Source: Corallochytrium limacisporum
Lineage: Eukaryota > Opisthokonta
Length of the DNA: 54,442 nt
Direction of reading: 5' to 3'
Assembly: GCA_002811645.1 (NCBI GenBank)
Contig: PDIP01000105.1
Span: 68,716-123,157 of the forward strand
Made by a program: the position numbers and the translations under genes. Under the pieces are notes generated by a model. That model worked only from the letters and a program-made list of their open reading frames with translations, ran no database searches and was not told the DNA's origin. Positions 20,901 through 30,147 of the stretch are shown here, in pieces. The first letter of the stretch is position 1. Each line of letters begins with the position of its first letter.

Positions 20901-21130
20901 CGGACAGGGGACCGAGCTCCATCATCGAGACCGGCACTGCTTCTCTTGTGCGTGACGAGGTCCAGTATTTCTTCCGGGACTTCTCCGACAGTGACAATGC
21001 TCCTACTGGCTCTCTCACCATCCCCATGGACATGAACATCAACCACAGCTCAAAGGGCATGATTTCTGGCACGGCTCTGATCCTGGCCAACCTCATTCGT
21101 GACCAGGTCCCTGCGAGCGGGTTTCTGTAA
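17963..21130 (+). CDS. Aspartokinase fused to a degenerate homoserine-dehydrogenase-like domain
   Basis: The 1055-residue protein begins with an intact aspartokinase, which phosphorylates L-aspartate in the Thr/Met branch of the aspartate pathway. KFGGTSM lies at 28-34, GHGELWSSRM near 151-160, and the nucleotide and substrate segment GRNGSDYSG plus WTDVDGVYSADPR at about 268-303. FYGAKIIHPKTMAPA follows at 324-338. Two ACT-like regulatory domains lie at about 455-530 and 555-620, as in ThrA-type bifunctional enzymes. From about 624 the order of segments follows homoserine dehydrogenase: a first beta strand (VRLGIFGG), a second strand (DIVIAGMTDG), the NILGLLDQLL helix, and a last block near MISGTALILANLI. 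However, the GxGxxG loop, the TPNKK lysine region, the SGTLSYIF motif and the D-LSG-D-ARK helix are all replaced. I infer a catalytically dead domain, perhaps structural or regulatory. No stop or frameshift interrupts it. Confidence 0.85.
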   Translation: MTTNPGQAADAALWNYPASENVPWIAHKFGGTSMKGCAGISSVAEIIVNGDQYFNGRTVAVVSAMAGVTNALYAACDAAEAHDNAYVKILDDVLDMHEQTLLELSETTTLEGPWLELYNTFTAEIESVKDVLRAGYLTLHSPMFHRNLVYGHGELWSSRMLVAKLRSMGKKAEFCDARDVLRVVALSEKAAPVAPPVSWDTSSQRWKDYLSRLKATDDAEASAPMRLTGGLVSQSKMDRDQVKETQWPIIIATGFIASDEHGKPTTLGRNGSDYSGAIFAALVDARLLTIWTDVDGVYSADPRKVPGAHLISELSYEEAVDMSFYGAKIIHPKTMAPAVRTKIPIWIRNTFNIVCPGTRISHADSILTTRNVVKRTSGSTRESFNLDQVQGALGSTDDILGHQHARELIAAQLDSSLTGMGNARANGRPNITRDVSLVNMEEAMKRVEYEAELNSNRVIKAVASIENVALVNITFMPSLLGEEEEYLPLATSNRILAKLQDVNVNVLMTAQAAQDRLLTLCVGEESGVVTQKAVREELARHESHYGGAAVEYLTGYAIVTAVGDDINKTAGVAARFFEALRMANINSLGIAQNGERIISVLMKKSDAQGAVSAIHTAFKVPRNIVRLGIFGGRHYLMEFLHILQVNRHFRKIVGGRDIVIAGMTDGETMWTAKETRASSTSRSSGTNFLDSPRISTSTLFEEYLAENYEERPYQAEDFTEHVCDAFRAHAFGLVDSGTVTIPGRSDRLYRTWADDYGALICSVSPVILRLYASGCKGIRRANIENALGGRNILGLLDQLLVDDIHVTELAICLGDHFLTDLKRWADECNSCARCARAAQVEGNGRGRKKSFQAGNDDSDASTDSVYDAGCNCLKQAFHLLFTFHRATRQAVFLAKWAGITNKRDREINRRYPGHSNLWLQCLEACHYDAHSLRTMLHTDPEFAGAIDAIDLSSVNVGIRFHVKSATVMEISTTNVTTTQSDRGPSSIIETGTASLVRDEVQYFFRDFSDSDNAPTGSLTIPMDMNINHSSKGMISGTALILANLIRDQVPASGFL

Positions 21131-21217
21131 CATAGTGCTTATAACACAACACAATACAAAACCTGAGGAGTCTGGTGTATTTAGCTGTCACGATTATGAT
21201 GTTGGGATCTATGGCTG

Positions 21218-23341
21218 TCAATCTCCCGTGTGGGTAAAGGGGTTACACTGGCACAGCATAGCCAGAACGACGGTCGATGTCACGGCACCAAATGTCAGAC
21301 CGGACGTGAGTGCCATGCTCATGATAGTGCCTGCGATGTCTTTGTCTCGTGTTTGCACATGCAAAGGTGCGTAGATCATACACAAGCTTACCCAGTAACC
21401 GTTAGTCAAGCCCAGGATCAGCACAAAGAGTATTGGCCACAAGTCAGAGCCACCGAACGGGCTCGGCAGAGCAGAGGTGCGAACGTGACAGAACATGAAG
21501 GCTGGAACGAGCAGGGTGCGCAATAATGCCATGAACGGTATGCCAGCCGGTCCGGGGAACCAGATGATACCGGAAATCACACGGCCCATGTAGTCACCGA
21601 AGTTGAAACCGACAAAACAGTAAACAGGAATGAAGAGCAGGCTGTACATGTCCGGATGGTTGGGATCCTCGGGGATGTGAGCCGAAATCACCAAGGCCGC
21701 GATGGCAGGAAAGACAGCCAGTGTGACCGAGAAGATCCAAAATACGCTAAAGACAAGGTGCCAGATTTTCTTAAAGACCTCGACATAGCGCCTCAGGGGA
21801 ATCTTGTGTGCCAGCGCAGGGTCACTGTTGCTAAGGCTCCCCTCGGAAAGGCGGTGGTACAAACCACTGTTCCGACGTCCGTGGTGGGCATGATGATGGG
21901 TCTTGTGCATGAATAAAACATGACCTTCCATGAGGGGAAGCTGCAGAAGCATACTGTAGCTAATGACACACAGTCCTGTGATAATGCCACTCACAATGAA
22001 GTAGAAGAAGGCACCATCTTGCTCGCTCTCTCCAAGGCTGATGCTTAAAACTTGCAATATGGCAACGGCCAGGCCTCCCAGGCCTTGCCCAGACATCAGG
22101 CCCTGTGTGTAACGTGGCTGCATGTGTGACACAAGCGCAAACAGTCCCATCATTAACATTGCCGCCACACACCCACTGATCCCCACGCAAACAACAGAAC
22201 TATAGTACAAAAATGCCGGTGCTACGGGGAAGCGGACAAGAATGGCTGTGTACAGAAGAATCACGAACTGCAAGGCCAGTGGGATCTTGATAAACAATTT
22301 CGAGTCGAATTTTCGCCCGCTGTAGATCAGGTATCCCATTAACAGAAAGTTCAGCATTTGATAGCTCACGCTGAAGGTGCTCTCAAACGTGTTTTCGTAG
22401 GGCGTGCCGGCAAGCCGTAGTCTGTAGAAATCCGCAGCTGTAATGAACATGTTCCAAGGCAGCAACATTCCCAAACCCAATAAGGAAAAAACAATGTAAC
22501 CAAAATTCCAGTTGTCTTCAGCCTCCACGATCAAGGATGTCCGATGGTGTGGGATGTGGTGACCTTCATCGTGATCATGGCGGGGATAGTTCGCACTTTC
22601 GTCAAATGTCACTGAGGTTCCTCTAAGCAGGCGGGTTCTCCTTTCTTGGATTTCGCCTTCCTCACCCTCAATCAGATCTTCTTCAGACATATGCCCGGGG
22701 TACGCCCCGTGCATTTCAATGCGCTCTGCTTCCTCAATTTCTGCTGGACTCAATTCTGTTTCAGACTGCCCGGTGACTTCCGCGATCAGGGTACTCTCGT
22801 CGTCATCGCTCTCTTCTTCCAAACCGTAAGTATATGCAGGTCCTTCCACAACAGTAGACTCTTTCGTCACGTATTCATCCACACCATCCATATCAGCTGC
22901 AGTCGCGTCAAAACTAAAGTATCTGTGCAGCCTAGGATGAATATAGATGAAACCTTCATTGTTGTGTGGAGCGCTCGACGCTACGGTCTGGTTAAGGTTT
23001 AGAGGTGCGACAAGGAGCGGCGCAGATTCATCACCAAGTGTATAGCTACGATTCAGGGACTGCCCGGAGACTCTCACCCGAGTGGAAGAAGGCGGTCTTA
23101 GCCGGCTGTCAGAGTCGGTGTCTTCACTCTCTGTTCCTTGCGCTAAGCGCGCTCTGCTGATACTAATCTTCCGTGGGGCCCACCTGGCACCACCGCTCCT
23201 AGGTCTTCTAATGTTTCCAGTGTGGCCATGATAACTATCATGCCCTTGGGATTCTCGGGGACTGGGCCTCGATGAAGACCGTGGAACATGTTCGGATACA
23301 GACCGCGCTAATCCTGACCGTTGATCTGAAACACCGGGCAT
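21218..23341 (-). CDS. Equilibrative nucleoside transporter (ENT/SLC29)
   Basis: The 707-residue protein has a cytosolic N-terminal region of about 275 residues, disordered and Ser/Arg-rich then acidic, followed by about eleven membrane segments. The first segment contains the family hallmark GLGMLLPWNMFITA (around 285-300). Later conserved elements include QPRYTQGLMSGQGLGGLAV (a Q-x-x-x-M-x-G-Q-G-x-x-G pattern) and FNFGDYMGR (F-N-x-x-D-x-x-G-R). ENT proteins move nucleosides or nucleobases down their gradient across plasma or vacuolar membranes. The N-terminal extension is much longer than in human ENT1 and may carry sorting signals (acidic clusters, EERTRLL-like dileucine). The fungal and metazoan vacuolar/lysosomal ENT3/Fun26 group also has extended N-termini, so a lysosomal or vacuolar location is possible. 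It converges with the aspartokinase gene, 87 bases apart. Confidence 0.92.
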   Translation of the reverse strand: MPGVSDQRSGLARSVSEHVPRSSSRPSPRESQGHDSYHGHTGNIRRPRSGGARWAPRKISISRARLAQGTESEDTDSDSRLRPPSSTRVRVSGQSLNRSYTLGDESAPLLVAPLNLNQTVASSAPHNNEGFIYIHPRLHRYFSFDATAADMDGVDEYVTKESTVVEGPAYTYGLEEESDDDESTLIAEVTGQSETELSPAEIEEAERIEMHGAYPGHMSEEDLIEGEEGEIQERRTRLLRGTSVTFDESANYPRHDHDEGHHIPHHRTSLIVEAEDNWNFGYIVFSLLGLGMLLPWNMFITAADFYRLRLAGTPYENTFESTFSVSYQMLNFLLMGYLIYSGRKFDSKLFIKIPLALQFVILLYTAILVRFPVAPAFLYYSSVVCVGISGCVAAMLMMGLFALVSHMQPRYTQGLMSGQGLGGLAVAILQVLSISLGESEQDGAFFYFIVSGIITGLCVISYSMLLQLPLMEGHVLFMHKTHHHAHHGRRNSGLYHRLSEGSLSNSDPALAHKIPLRRYVEVFKKIWHLVFSVFWIFSVTLAVFPAIAALVISAHIPEDPNHPDMYSLLFIPVYCFVGFNFGDYMGRVISGIIWFPGPAGIPFMALLRTLLVPAFMFCHVRTSALPSPFGGSDLWPILFVLILGLTNGYWVSLCMIYAPLHVQTRDKDIAGTIMSMALTSGLTFGAVTSTVVLAMLCQCNPFTHTGD

Positions 23342-23806
23342 TTCCGACGAAACTAATCTGTCGTCATGGTGCTGTTTTCTACGTCCTTACAAAACTACCA
23401 ACGACACACTCGCATCTGTAGCATAGTGGTTGCGTGAGATGCACTCGAACTGTTCATCAAAGGGTTCTACACACCACTAAAGTACCCCTTTGTGCTCTGT
23501 ACGACGGGTAGGTCAGTTGCCCTCCTCCCCCTCCTCCCCAAGGGGGAAGGGGGGCGGGCGGCTGTGAAAGGAGTAACACTGGGGCTGAACACCAAGGCTT
23601 TTGTGGGACGCGGGAAAGGCAGGGGAGGGGAAATAAAATATCCCCCTTCGCTCCCGCCGGGGGGGGGGGCCGGCAAAAAAGGTGGAAATCACAAGAGCTC
23701 TGAAAGGTGCCCTACGTAGACGGTCCCTTCCAAGGTTTGACCATGAAGTTTCAGCCGATTGTATTACACTATCATATCTCTTTGTTACATAGGTGTCTTG
23801 ATAGTT
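23342..23806. other. Upstream region of the ENT gene
   Basis: These 465 bases separate the ENT start from the SPAG1-like stop, both on the minus strand. They carry a G/C-rich block (23520-23560) and an 11-base G run at 23659-23669, about 320 bases upstream of the ENT start. No gene is visible. Confidence 0.55.
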
Positions 23807-26530
23807 TCAGCATCCATATGCTGTCTTGAGGTCCGCGAGTTTAAGAGCATCGTCTGTGATGGCAGTGTCGAGCAGAGTGGCTAGATTGGCTTTGGAGTCC
23901 TTGGAAACGAGTTTGGTTGCTAGCTTGAATCTTGGGGCGCCAGTCAGGTCAGAGAACAGACCAGATACATCACTTTGGGACAGAACGCTCCCTTGCGATG
24001 CAGCTTTGATCATGTCCTCGATTAAATTGGCATCGACGCAACCACTGGTGAGGACGCTGAGGTCAGGATGAGTGGAGCCATCTGCATTCTGTGCATCAAC
24101 AATCGCCTTTAGTCCTCGAGCCAAGCTAATAGGATTCTTCTTTAGTGACCGGTACATGTTGATGAACTCGGCAGCTGTCTTTGGTGGGTTGTTGACAAAG
24201 AATTTGAGCATCTTGTCGGCCACTTCAACAGTCTTGGGTACGGAGGCCGCTGTGGTCGATGGTTTTACTGGTCCCGTCTTTGCTGGATGCGCCCCAGCCT
24301 CTGACTCAGAGCTCTGCACGCCGTGATCGCTGTTGATTCGGTTCCTCAGAGCTGCAGACATAGGCGCATAAGGAACGTCGGATTGTTCGTGCTCGTCATC
24401 GATCTCCATGATTCCGCTGGATTGGTTCTTGGAGGCCAACAAGGCTTTCTGGAGGTCGTTCAATTCCGCCTTGGCACTCGCATTTTGTGGTTCGATACTC
24501 AGCAGGGTATCCAGATCCCGTTCGGCCGCGGAGAATTCAAACAAGCCCCGCTGTGCAAGTGCCCTGCGATAGAGTGCCTTTACATTGCGAGGGTCTGTCC
24601 GCAGCACGGTGTTTGCGTCCTCCCGGCAAAGACGGAAACGCTGAGTCTTTAGGTGGCACAGAGACCGGTTGTTGTGGGCAGGCAGATCCGTTGGCTTGAC
24701 CTTGAGCGCTTCTGTGAAGCAATGGTACGCATCGCTGTAGTCTTTTGTGTGGATTGCAGTGCGTCCCAGATTCATCCATTGATCGTATGATAGCTTAGTC
24801 TTGTCCTGGTCGGGCTTGATTTTGTCCTGCACTGTCGGATTGGTCTTCTCAACAGTGACCTCCTTCGCAACAATGAGCTTCTCCAACGTTTGGGCTGCGT
24901 ACGCATTGGTGGGCTCTATCAGGAGAATCTCTTTGTAGGTGGCAATGGCATCGTCGAATAGCTTCATGGATTCTAATGCATTGGCCTTGCGTAGCAGAGT
25001 CTTGACATCGTCCGCTTTAATGGTCAGAGACCTGCCAAGATCCGCCAGGCACTCCTGAAAGCGACCCAGCTTCATAAACACAACCGCACGGTTGTTGATC
25101 ATGGTTACAGCAACAGTCGGATACTCTGACAAGTCTGAGATTGCTCCTGTGTAAATACTCAACGCCTTCGCCAGGTCACCGGCTCGGAAGGCTTCGTTAC
25201 CCTTCTCCTTCAGCTTTGCAGCTTTCTCAAATATCGCCGCAGGAACCACTTCCTCGTCCTCACTTGGCGTCTTTTGCTGAACCAAAGCAGGCTTTGCTGT
25301 GGGAGCGGGGGTCGCATGTCCGGTAGCCGAAGTAGTGGCTGCCGGCAAGTTATCCTTGTCGTCCTCGTCGTCCTCAACCTCCACGATTCTAATGTTTTTG
25401 GCCTTCTTCTTCCCTTTGGTCTTCTTCTCATTCTCTGAAACTGTTCCAAGCGATTCACCCTTCTTCTTTAGATCGGCTTTGGCGTCGTCCAGCAAACGCT
25501 GGGCAAATGCGTTTTTCGGGTCTAGCGTCAATGCCTCTGTGAGATCCATAATGGCTTCCTGGTACTTCCCCAGCTGACTTCTTGAGAGGCCACGGCGCAC
25601 GTGGCCCTTGATGTTCTTGGAATCAAGCTGCAGCACACGACTAGTGTCCAGCTCTGCAGCCCGATAGAATTTGGTCTTGATGAAGACCAGAGCTCGATTG
25701 TTTAGGGCAGCCACGCTCTCCTTGTAAGCCAGGGAGCGCGTGTAATGCAACATGGAATCCTGGTACTCGTTGTCCTTGAAATACTCATTGCCCTTATCCT
25801 TCTCTAGTACACTAAAATGTTCCAGTTCAACAGCATCAAGATGCTGGATGTCTTCCTTCTTTAACCCTCCATGGGTCTCCAGAATTTCTGCGTACCCACT
25901 CCTCTGTTCTTTATACTCTGTCGATGTACCGTAAGACTCTTCTTCGTCAATCCGGCGCAGTTCGGCTTCCACATCGTATAAATCCCAGGCTTGGAAAACA
26001 CCCCCTTTGATGCGCTCTGCCTTCCTTTTCGGCTGGGCCTCCTTTGGCTTGATCACATCGGATTCCGTCAGTGTCTCCCCAACGGGAACCGTTCCGCGAA
26101 TTGGGATGGAAGGCTGCACCACGCTGCCATTCTGGGCTGCGAGACCTTGATCTAAATCCTTCATTCGCTGTGTGAAACTGGCCAGGTCAGAGACTATTTC
26201 CTCACGTGTTTCTCCCACCAGAGCCTCAGGTGTCTTCTTGGGATCAATCAGAAGCTTCGACCTTGGGTTCAGGTCTCGTAACTTGCACAGCGCATGCTCC
26301 AACAGATGGGGATAAGAACCTTCCTTTCCAGACCTGAGCACTTTGACAATCTTTTCGAGAGTCCGCCCATCCTTGCATTGGTCGATGAATTGATAATCAA
26401 GATATGCGATTGGTACATTTGCGCCCTCTGCATTCTCCGCGAACGTATATTGGAAGTACGGATCCCTCTTCTGGCTCTCCGGGAAGCGGTTCAGATACTC
26501 GTCCATCCCGCTATCGTCCTTGTGCGGCAT
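23807..26530 (-). CDS. SPAG1: SPAG1-like TPR co-chaperone with RPAP3-type C-terminal domain
   Basis: The 907-residue protein has a conserved N-terminal domain (about 40-125; IAYLDYQFIDQCKDGRTLEK and following). Three TPR blocks lie at about 240-345, 432-550 and 583-695. A C-terminal alpha-helical domain (about 765-885; MLKFFVNNPPKTAAEFINMY) matches the RPAP3_C family. This order and length match animal SPAG1 (about 926 residues), a HSP70/HSP90 co-chaperone that works with RUVBL1/2 and PIH-domain proteins to pre-assemble axonemal dynein arms in the cytoplasm. RPAP3 itself has only two TPR blocks and lacks the SPAG1 N-terminus, so SPAG1 is the better call. If correct, it implies a motile cilium in the life cycle. 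ATG 26530 is the first of the frame. An AT-rich leader and the recurring promoter motif lie upstream. Confidence 0.85.
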   Translation of the reverse strand: MPHKDDSGMDEYLNRFPESQKRDPYFQYTFAENAEGANVPIAYLDYQFIDQCKDGRTLEKIVKVLRSGKEGSYPHLLEHALCKLRDLNPRSKLLIDPKKTPEALVGETREEIVSDLASFTQRMKDLDQGLAAQNGSVVQPSIPIRGTVPVGETLTESDVIKPKEAQPKRKAERIKGGVFQAWDLYDVEAELRRIDEEESYGTSTEYKEQRSGYAEILETHGGLKKEDIQHLDAVELEHFSVLEKDKGNEYFKDNEYQDSMLHYTRSLAYKESVAALNNRALVFIKTKFYRAAELDTSRVLQLDSKNIKGHVRRGLSRSQLGKYQEAIMDLTEALTLDPKNAFAQRLLDDAKADLKKKGESLGTVSENEKKTKGKKKAKNIRIVEVEDDEDDKDNLPAATTSATGHATPAPTAKPALVQQKTPSEDEEVVPAAIFEKAAKLKEKGNEAFRAGDLAKALSIYTGAISDLSEYPTVAVTMINNRAVVFMKLGRFQECLADLGRSLTIKADDVKTLLRKANALESMKLFDDAIATYKEILLIEPTNAYAAQTLEKLIVAKEVTVEKTNPTVQDKIKPDQDKTKLSYDQWMNLGRTAIHTKDYSDAYHCFTEALKVKPTDLPAHNNRSLCHLKTQRFRLCREDANTVLRTDPRNVKALYRRALAQRGLFEFSAAERDLDTLLSIEPQNASAKAELNDLQKALLASKNQSSGIMEIDDEHEQSDVPYAPMSAALRNRINSDHGVQSSESEAGAHPAKTGPVKPSTTAASVPKTVEVADKMLKFFVNNPPKTAAEFINMYRSLKKNPISLARGLKAIVDAQNADGSTHPDLSVLTSGCVDANLIEDMIKAASQGSVLSQSDVSGLFSDLTGAPRFKLATKLVSKDSKANLATLLDTAITDDALKLADLKTAYGC

Positions 26531-27359
26531 ATCTCCTCAGACACTTCTAGGTTGTGTCCGTGGTCGTGAACAATAACATTTATTGCTTTCGCCCATTTGT
26601 TACATGTCTGATCAGCCTTGGGGTGTCAATGCTTCATCTGGTTTAAGGCTTCCAAGTAGCAGATTGCAAGTGGCCGCCTGATGAGATCTACTCCAGCCGA
26701 ACCCGGAATGTATCGTAACACTGGTAAAGAATACGCACCAACTTGATATTGGAGTTGAAATGGGTACGAGTTGCATCGGCAAGGCAGGTCCTCCGTCAGC
26801 AGAAAGGGAGAGGCCCGTCCGTACTGAGACCCAAAAGAGACCGAGGACCGCTTGATGAGCACCTGTGCATGGTCGGGCGGCTGTTCGGTATCACAACTGT
26901 GCGCAATCTTTCATCGCATGAACCTCTTGTACACGACCCTCGTCGGAATCGCGAAAGGCCGTAATTCCCTTCGATTCTCTCCCTCTCCTCTCCCCCTTCC
27001 TTGGGGCGGAAGAGCCGGTAATCTTTGGCTTTTTGGGTCACTTGCGCCTTGGAGACCTTTCCCTTGCTACAGCCACCCGAAACAGAGCTTCACAGTTGAT
27101 ATTTGCAAAATGTCCGTATATCTACGTAGGGTAGGGGCTTTTTCAGGCAACTATTTCGATGACCGTTTCTCAAGATTGCGATCGCGCAAGCAAGCAACAT
27201 GACAATGAGACCCACGTCAATTATGAGAACTAGGATTGACATTATGTATTCCATGCTGAATTGGTATGTTGTGCTTTTGTGTGGTTCTTCTCTCGTTTGA
27301 AAGTCGAGAGCATTTTGATGATTTACACCCTATTCTTGTTTGCAACCCCATGCAAACGT
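26531..27359. other. Intergenic region between SPAG1-like and adenylate kinase genes
   Basis: This 0.83 kb holds the SPAG1-like promoter and the adenylate kinase 3' end. It has a C/T-rich block (26976-27000) and a copy of the recurring motif at 27022-27037 (TCTTTGGCTTTTTGGG). The only AATAAA on the minus strand (about 26577-26582) is far from the adenylate kinase stop. No gene is supported. Confidence 0.5.
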
Positions 27360-28040
27360 CTACTTGCCAGGGGAACCGAACAGCTTGATGATGTCTTGCC
27401 ACACCTTATCCGGACTTTGTGCAGCATCCACGCTCTCGTGAATTCCCTTCTTGGAGTAGAAGTCCACCAAAGGAGTGGTCTGCTTGTGGAAGGCAGCTAG
27501 ACGGGCCTTCAAAGTCTCCTCGTTGTCGTCCTTTCGGCGAGTCAAGGGTTCTCCAGTAACGTCGTCGGTCATGGGCTTTTTCGGGGGGTTAAAGTCGACA
27601 TGGTAAGTACGACCGGAGGGCTGGTGGATCAGACGGCCGGTGATGCGACGGACGAGGAGAGCATCGCTGATACGGAACTCCAGAACGTGATTCAGGGGGC
27701 GGCCTTCCTTTTCGAGGAATTCGTCCAACTTCTCGGCCTGGTTGATGGTGCGCGGGAAACCGTCAAGCAAGAAACCAGTCTTGCATTCCGGACGAGACAA
27801 ATTCTCCTTGATCAGACCCAGCACGATCTCGTCGCTGACCAGCTGACCCTTCTCCATGACCTCCTTCGCCTTCAGTCCAATCTCGGTTTTGGCCGCAACA
27901 GCAGCTCGCAGCATATCACCCGTGGCCAAATGACAAGCGCAGTAGCGCTCCTTGATCTGAGGAGCCTGGGTACCCTTACCGGCACCAGGTGGTCCGAGCA
28001 AGACCGCACGAATTTCTTTCTCGTTCTTCAGAGCCGGCAT
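27360..28040 (-). CDS. ADK1: Adenylate kinase, long (AK2/Adk1) type
   Basis: The 226-residue protein catalyses ATP + AMP = 2 ADP. The P-loop GPPGAGKGT lies at 16-24, and [12 protein letters not shown] and [15 protein letters not shown] are the AMP-binding and core motifs. The long LID is of the eukaryotic AK2/Adk1 kind ([20 protein letters not shown] then [19 protein letters not shown]) without zinc cysteines. Length equals the family's usual 220-240. A short N-terminal extension before the first strand is compatible with dual cytosolic/intermembrane-space placement, as in yeast Adk1. It is one exon. The start is the only ATG before the P-loop. Confidence 0.97.
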   Translation of the reverse strand: MPALKNEKEIRAVLLGPPGAGKGTQAPQIKERYCACHLATGDMLRAAVAAKTEIGLKAKEVMEKGQLVSDEIVLGLIKENLSRPECKTGFLLDGFPRTINQAEKLDEFLEKEGRPLNHVLEFRISDALLVRRITGRLIHQPSGRTYHVDFNPPKKPMTDDVTGEPLTRRKDDNEETLKARLAAFHKQTTPLVDFYSKKGIHESVDAAQSPDKVWQDIIKLFGSPGK

Positions 28041-29415
28041 GTTTATCTGCTGTTTATGAACATGAAATAAGTATGGGTGCCTGGCTATGATTCAAATGTG
28101 CGACCACCATGATCATTCAAATAAGTTTCTAGTTCTTTGGCAGCGACGAGCCCCGTACTATGATGAAAATCATCAATAACGCGGACGGTAGCCAGTCTCA
28201 GTCGTCTTCGCACTCGAGACCAACACACCAACAACGAAGCTCTAAACAGAGAACATGAAAAAAAAGAAAGGCTCAGACTTCATCCGATTTCCCGCTGTTA
28301 CTCTTATTGTTTCCCGTCCCGCTGCCTCCGTCCCATTCGTCCGCATCGCCTGCAATTCTATTGCGAACCACAGCATCCGGCGCTGTACCCTGCACCCACA
28401 GAGCGGAAACACCTCAAGCTCTGGGCCTACCGATACCTTCACTCAATACTTTCATTATCGCACATTCTGTCGTTTCGGTCGAATCAGCGCGCGTGGGTCA
28501 CAGGGGTTGCTCGCAATTGCCGGAAACTGGCTTTTGTGTTTAGTCACAGGTTGCTGTTGGTCGCACCCTACGCTCTTGTGAACGAGCTATCACCACCCAT
28601 GCATTCAAAACCTATGGCCACTAGTACGCCGTCTGCGGAAGGCTGACAACTTTTGTTTATGGTCGGTCGGAAGCAAACGAAAAGGCGTGACCGTTCCACA
28701 TCCAAGCTTTGGTGTGTGAGGCATGACCCTGGACGTGGAATCTCACCATACAACAAAACAACAACTGGTCCTCCATAGAAAACAATTGGGTTTCAGTAGG
28801 GCCATATTTGTATTTTTCCTAATCTTGTGATTGCACCGAGAACCCAGGGCGTGTCCAGCGGAAAAGATTTGATCTCAACGTATCATCACTTGCTGAAATC
28901 CAGGGGAAGGACTCCATCGGATGGGGGGTGGGCGGCTGTCCGTTCTGCCGCTGACACTCGTGAACGCATGACTACTGTACGCAATACTCGGCACAGCACG
29001 AACCACCTATCCTGCGCATTCGGATTTCCGCCCTTAACGGAAGCGCTTTAAACAGAAATCATTGTCAGATAGCATGTGCTTTCCGATATCCCGCCCGGGA
29101 ATATCTATGTACGGGGGGTTTTAAACTCGCTCGCCAGTGGCTGGCTCGCTACGGGCAGGAGCGGCCCAAAGCAGACGAGATCCACGCGGGTTTGGATGAG
29201 GCGAAAAGAGTTTGCTACTCTTGCCTAGCAGGACTAACGGGTGAAAATGGTTATAATGCAACACCAGTTGTAATGTTGGAAGCACGTTAACTATACATTT
29301 TCTCAGTGGTATTTTAAGGGTGCAGTCAGACGTCAAGGCCGAGTGCAGTAGCGGCATCTCTTTGGAGGCAGGAAGTGCCTCCCCGTGGCAGGGATGCCAG
29401 GTTCAAGGTGACAAT

Positions 29416-29493
29416 GTAAGTACAATCTATTTATTCGGTTCCTGGCATTTCAAGGATGATTACTTTACCATGCTAATATTGACGTTCTTACAG
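29416..29493 (+). other. Probable spliceosomal intron, 78 bases
   Basis: The segment begins with a perfect GTAAGT donor, has TGCTAAT as a branch-point match about 20 bases before the end, and closes with a pyrimidine-rich TTCTTACAG acceptor. All three signals at ideal spacing are unlikely by chance. It lies about 650 bases upstream of the TM9SF1-like start. It could be a 5'-leader intron of that gene or belong to an unannotated transcript. Its length is a multiple of three, and a 91-codon frame reads straight through it. Confidence 0.6.
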
Positions 29494-30074
29494 GACGGTG
29501 GAAATGTTACTTTGACATTCTCTGAGCAAGTGTCAAGCCGTACTCAATCTTTCGTCTTTCTCCTGAATCTGTTTCTAACGTATCCGCATCTTTAGTCTAT
29601 CTATTTAACACAACAGTCTTGAAAAGAGATCATCATGGTTCCACTTTGCGGTGCATCTTGAGGTGATAGTTTTGGAATATCGAAAGCGCCAATGGGGACT
29701 CATTGTGAGTTCTTGTAACAGTAGGCCCTCACAGTGCATAATATAATCAATATTACTTATTCTTCCATACTAAGATAGAATATATTGATTAATAATCCTG
29801 GTCCATCCCCGCTCTTTGCTTCCCTGTATTTCGGATATGTACACACACATTCTCAACTGTGCCTCCACCAAGAAAATTCTGCGAGGTTGTTTTCGGACGG
29901 GATCTCCGCGGTTCCCCCCCCCCTCTTCTTGTGCCGCGTACTTCGGGGCTCCGCGAGGACCGTGCGACGAAGATCGTGTTGGCACGACCGGCTACTTAAT
30001 GTGGAGGCGAATATGAATCTAACCGCCTTGTGTGCAGTCTTTCATGACGACGACAATCAGAGCGACAACAATAT

Positions 30075-30146
30075 GTAAGTTTATGACTGAAAACGAGATG
30101 GTCTTTGCGGAGACTTTCGCTCGCTGTTGACAAGGAATATATTCAG
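30075..30146 (+). other. Probable 5'-leader intron ending just before the TM9SF1-like start
   Basis: The donor is GTAAGT at 30075, TTGAC near 30126-30130 can serve as branch point, and the acceptor ATATATTCAG ends one base before the start codon at 30148. If spliced, the upstream open frame (29785 onward) joins in frame with the TM9 methionine. If retained, that frame stops at once with TAA. The signal peptide directly after ATG 30148 argues that translation normally starts there. Confidence 0.5.
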
Positions 30147-30147
30147 A

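Larger units (their letters stand above)
28041..30147. other. 2.1 kb leader and promoter region upstream of adenylate kinase and TM9SF1-like
   Basis: This head-to-head region has no supported separate protein gene. G/C runs occur at 28923-28928, 29113-29118 and 29914-29923. Two segments look like spliceosomal introns on the plus strand (29416-29493 and 30075-30146). Transcription toward the TM9SF1-like gene, or a non-coding or small-protein transcript, therefore probably covers at least 29400-30150. Confidence 0.55.

Noticed and set aside
23421-23480. tRNA-like string with an A-box resemblance (GCATAGTGGTTG)
   Set aside because: There is no proper GGTTCGA B-box, and the flanks do not pair as an acceptor stem.
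29320-29595. 91-codon frame reading through the probable intron 29416-29493
   Set aside because: Strong splice signals inside it make the uninterrupted frame doubtful, and the product resembles nothing known; kept only as leader sequence.
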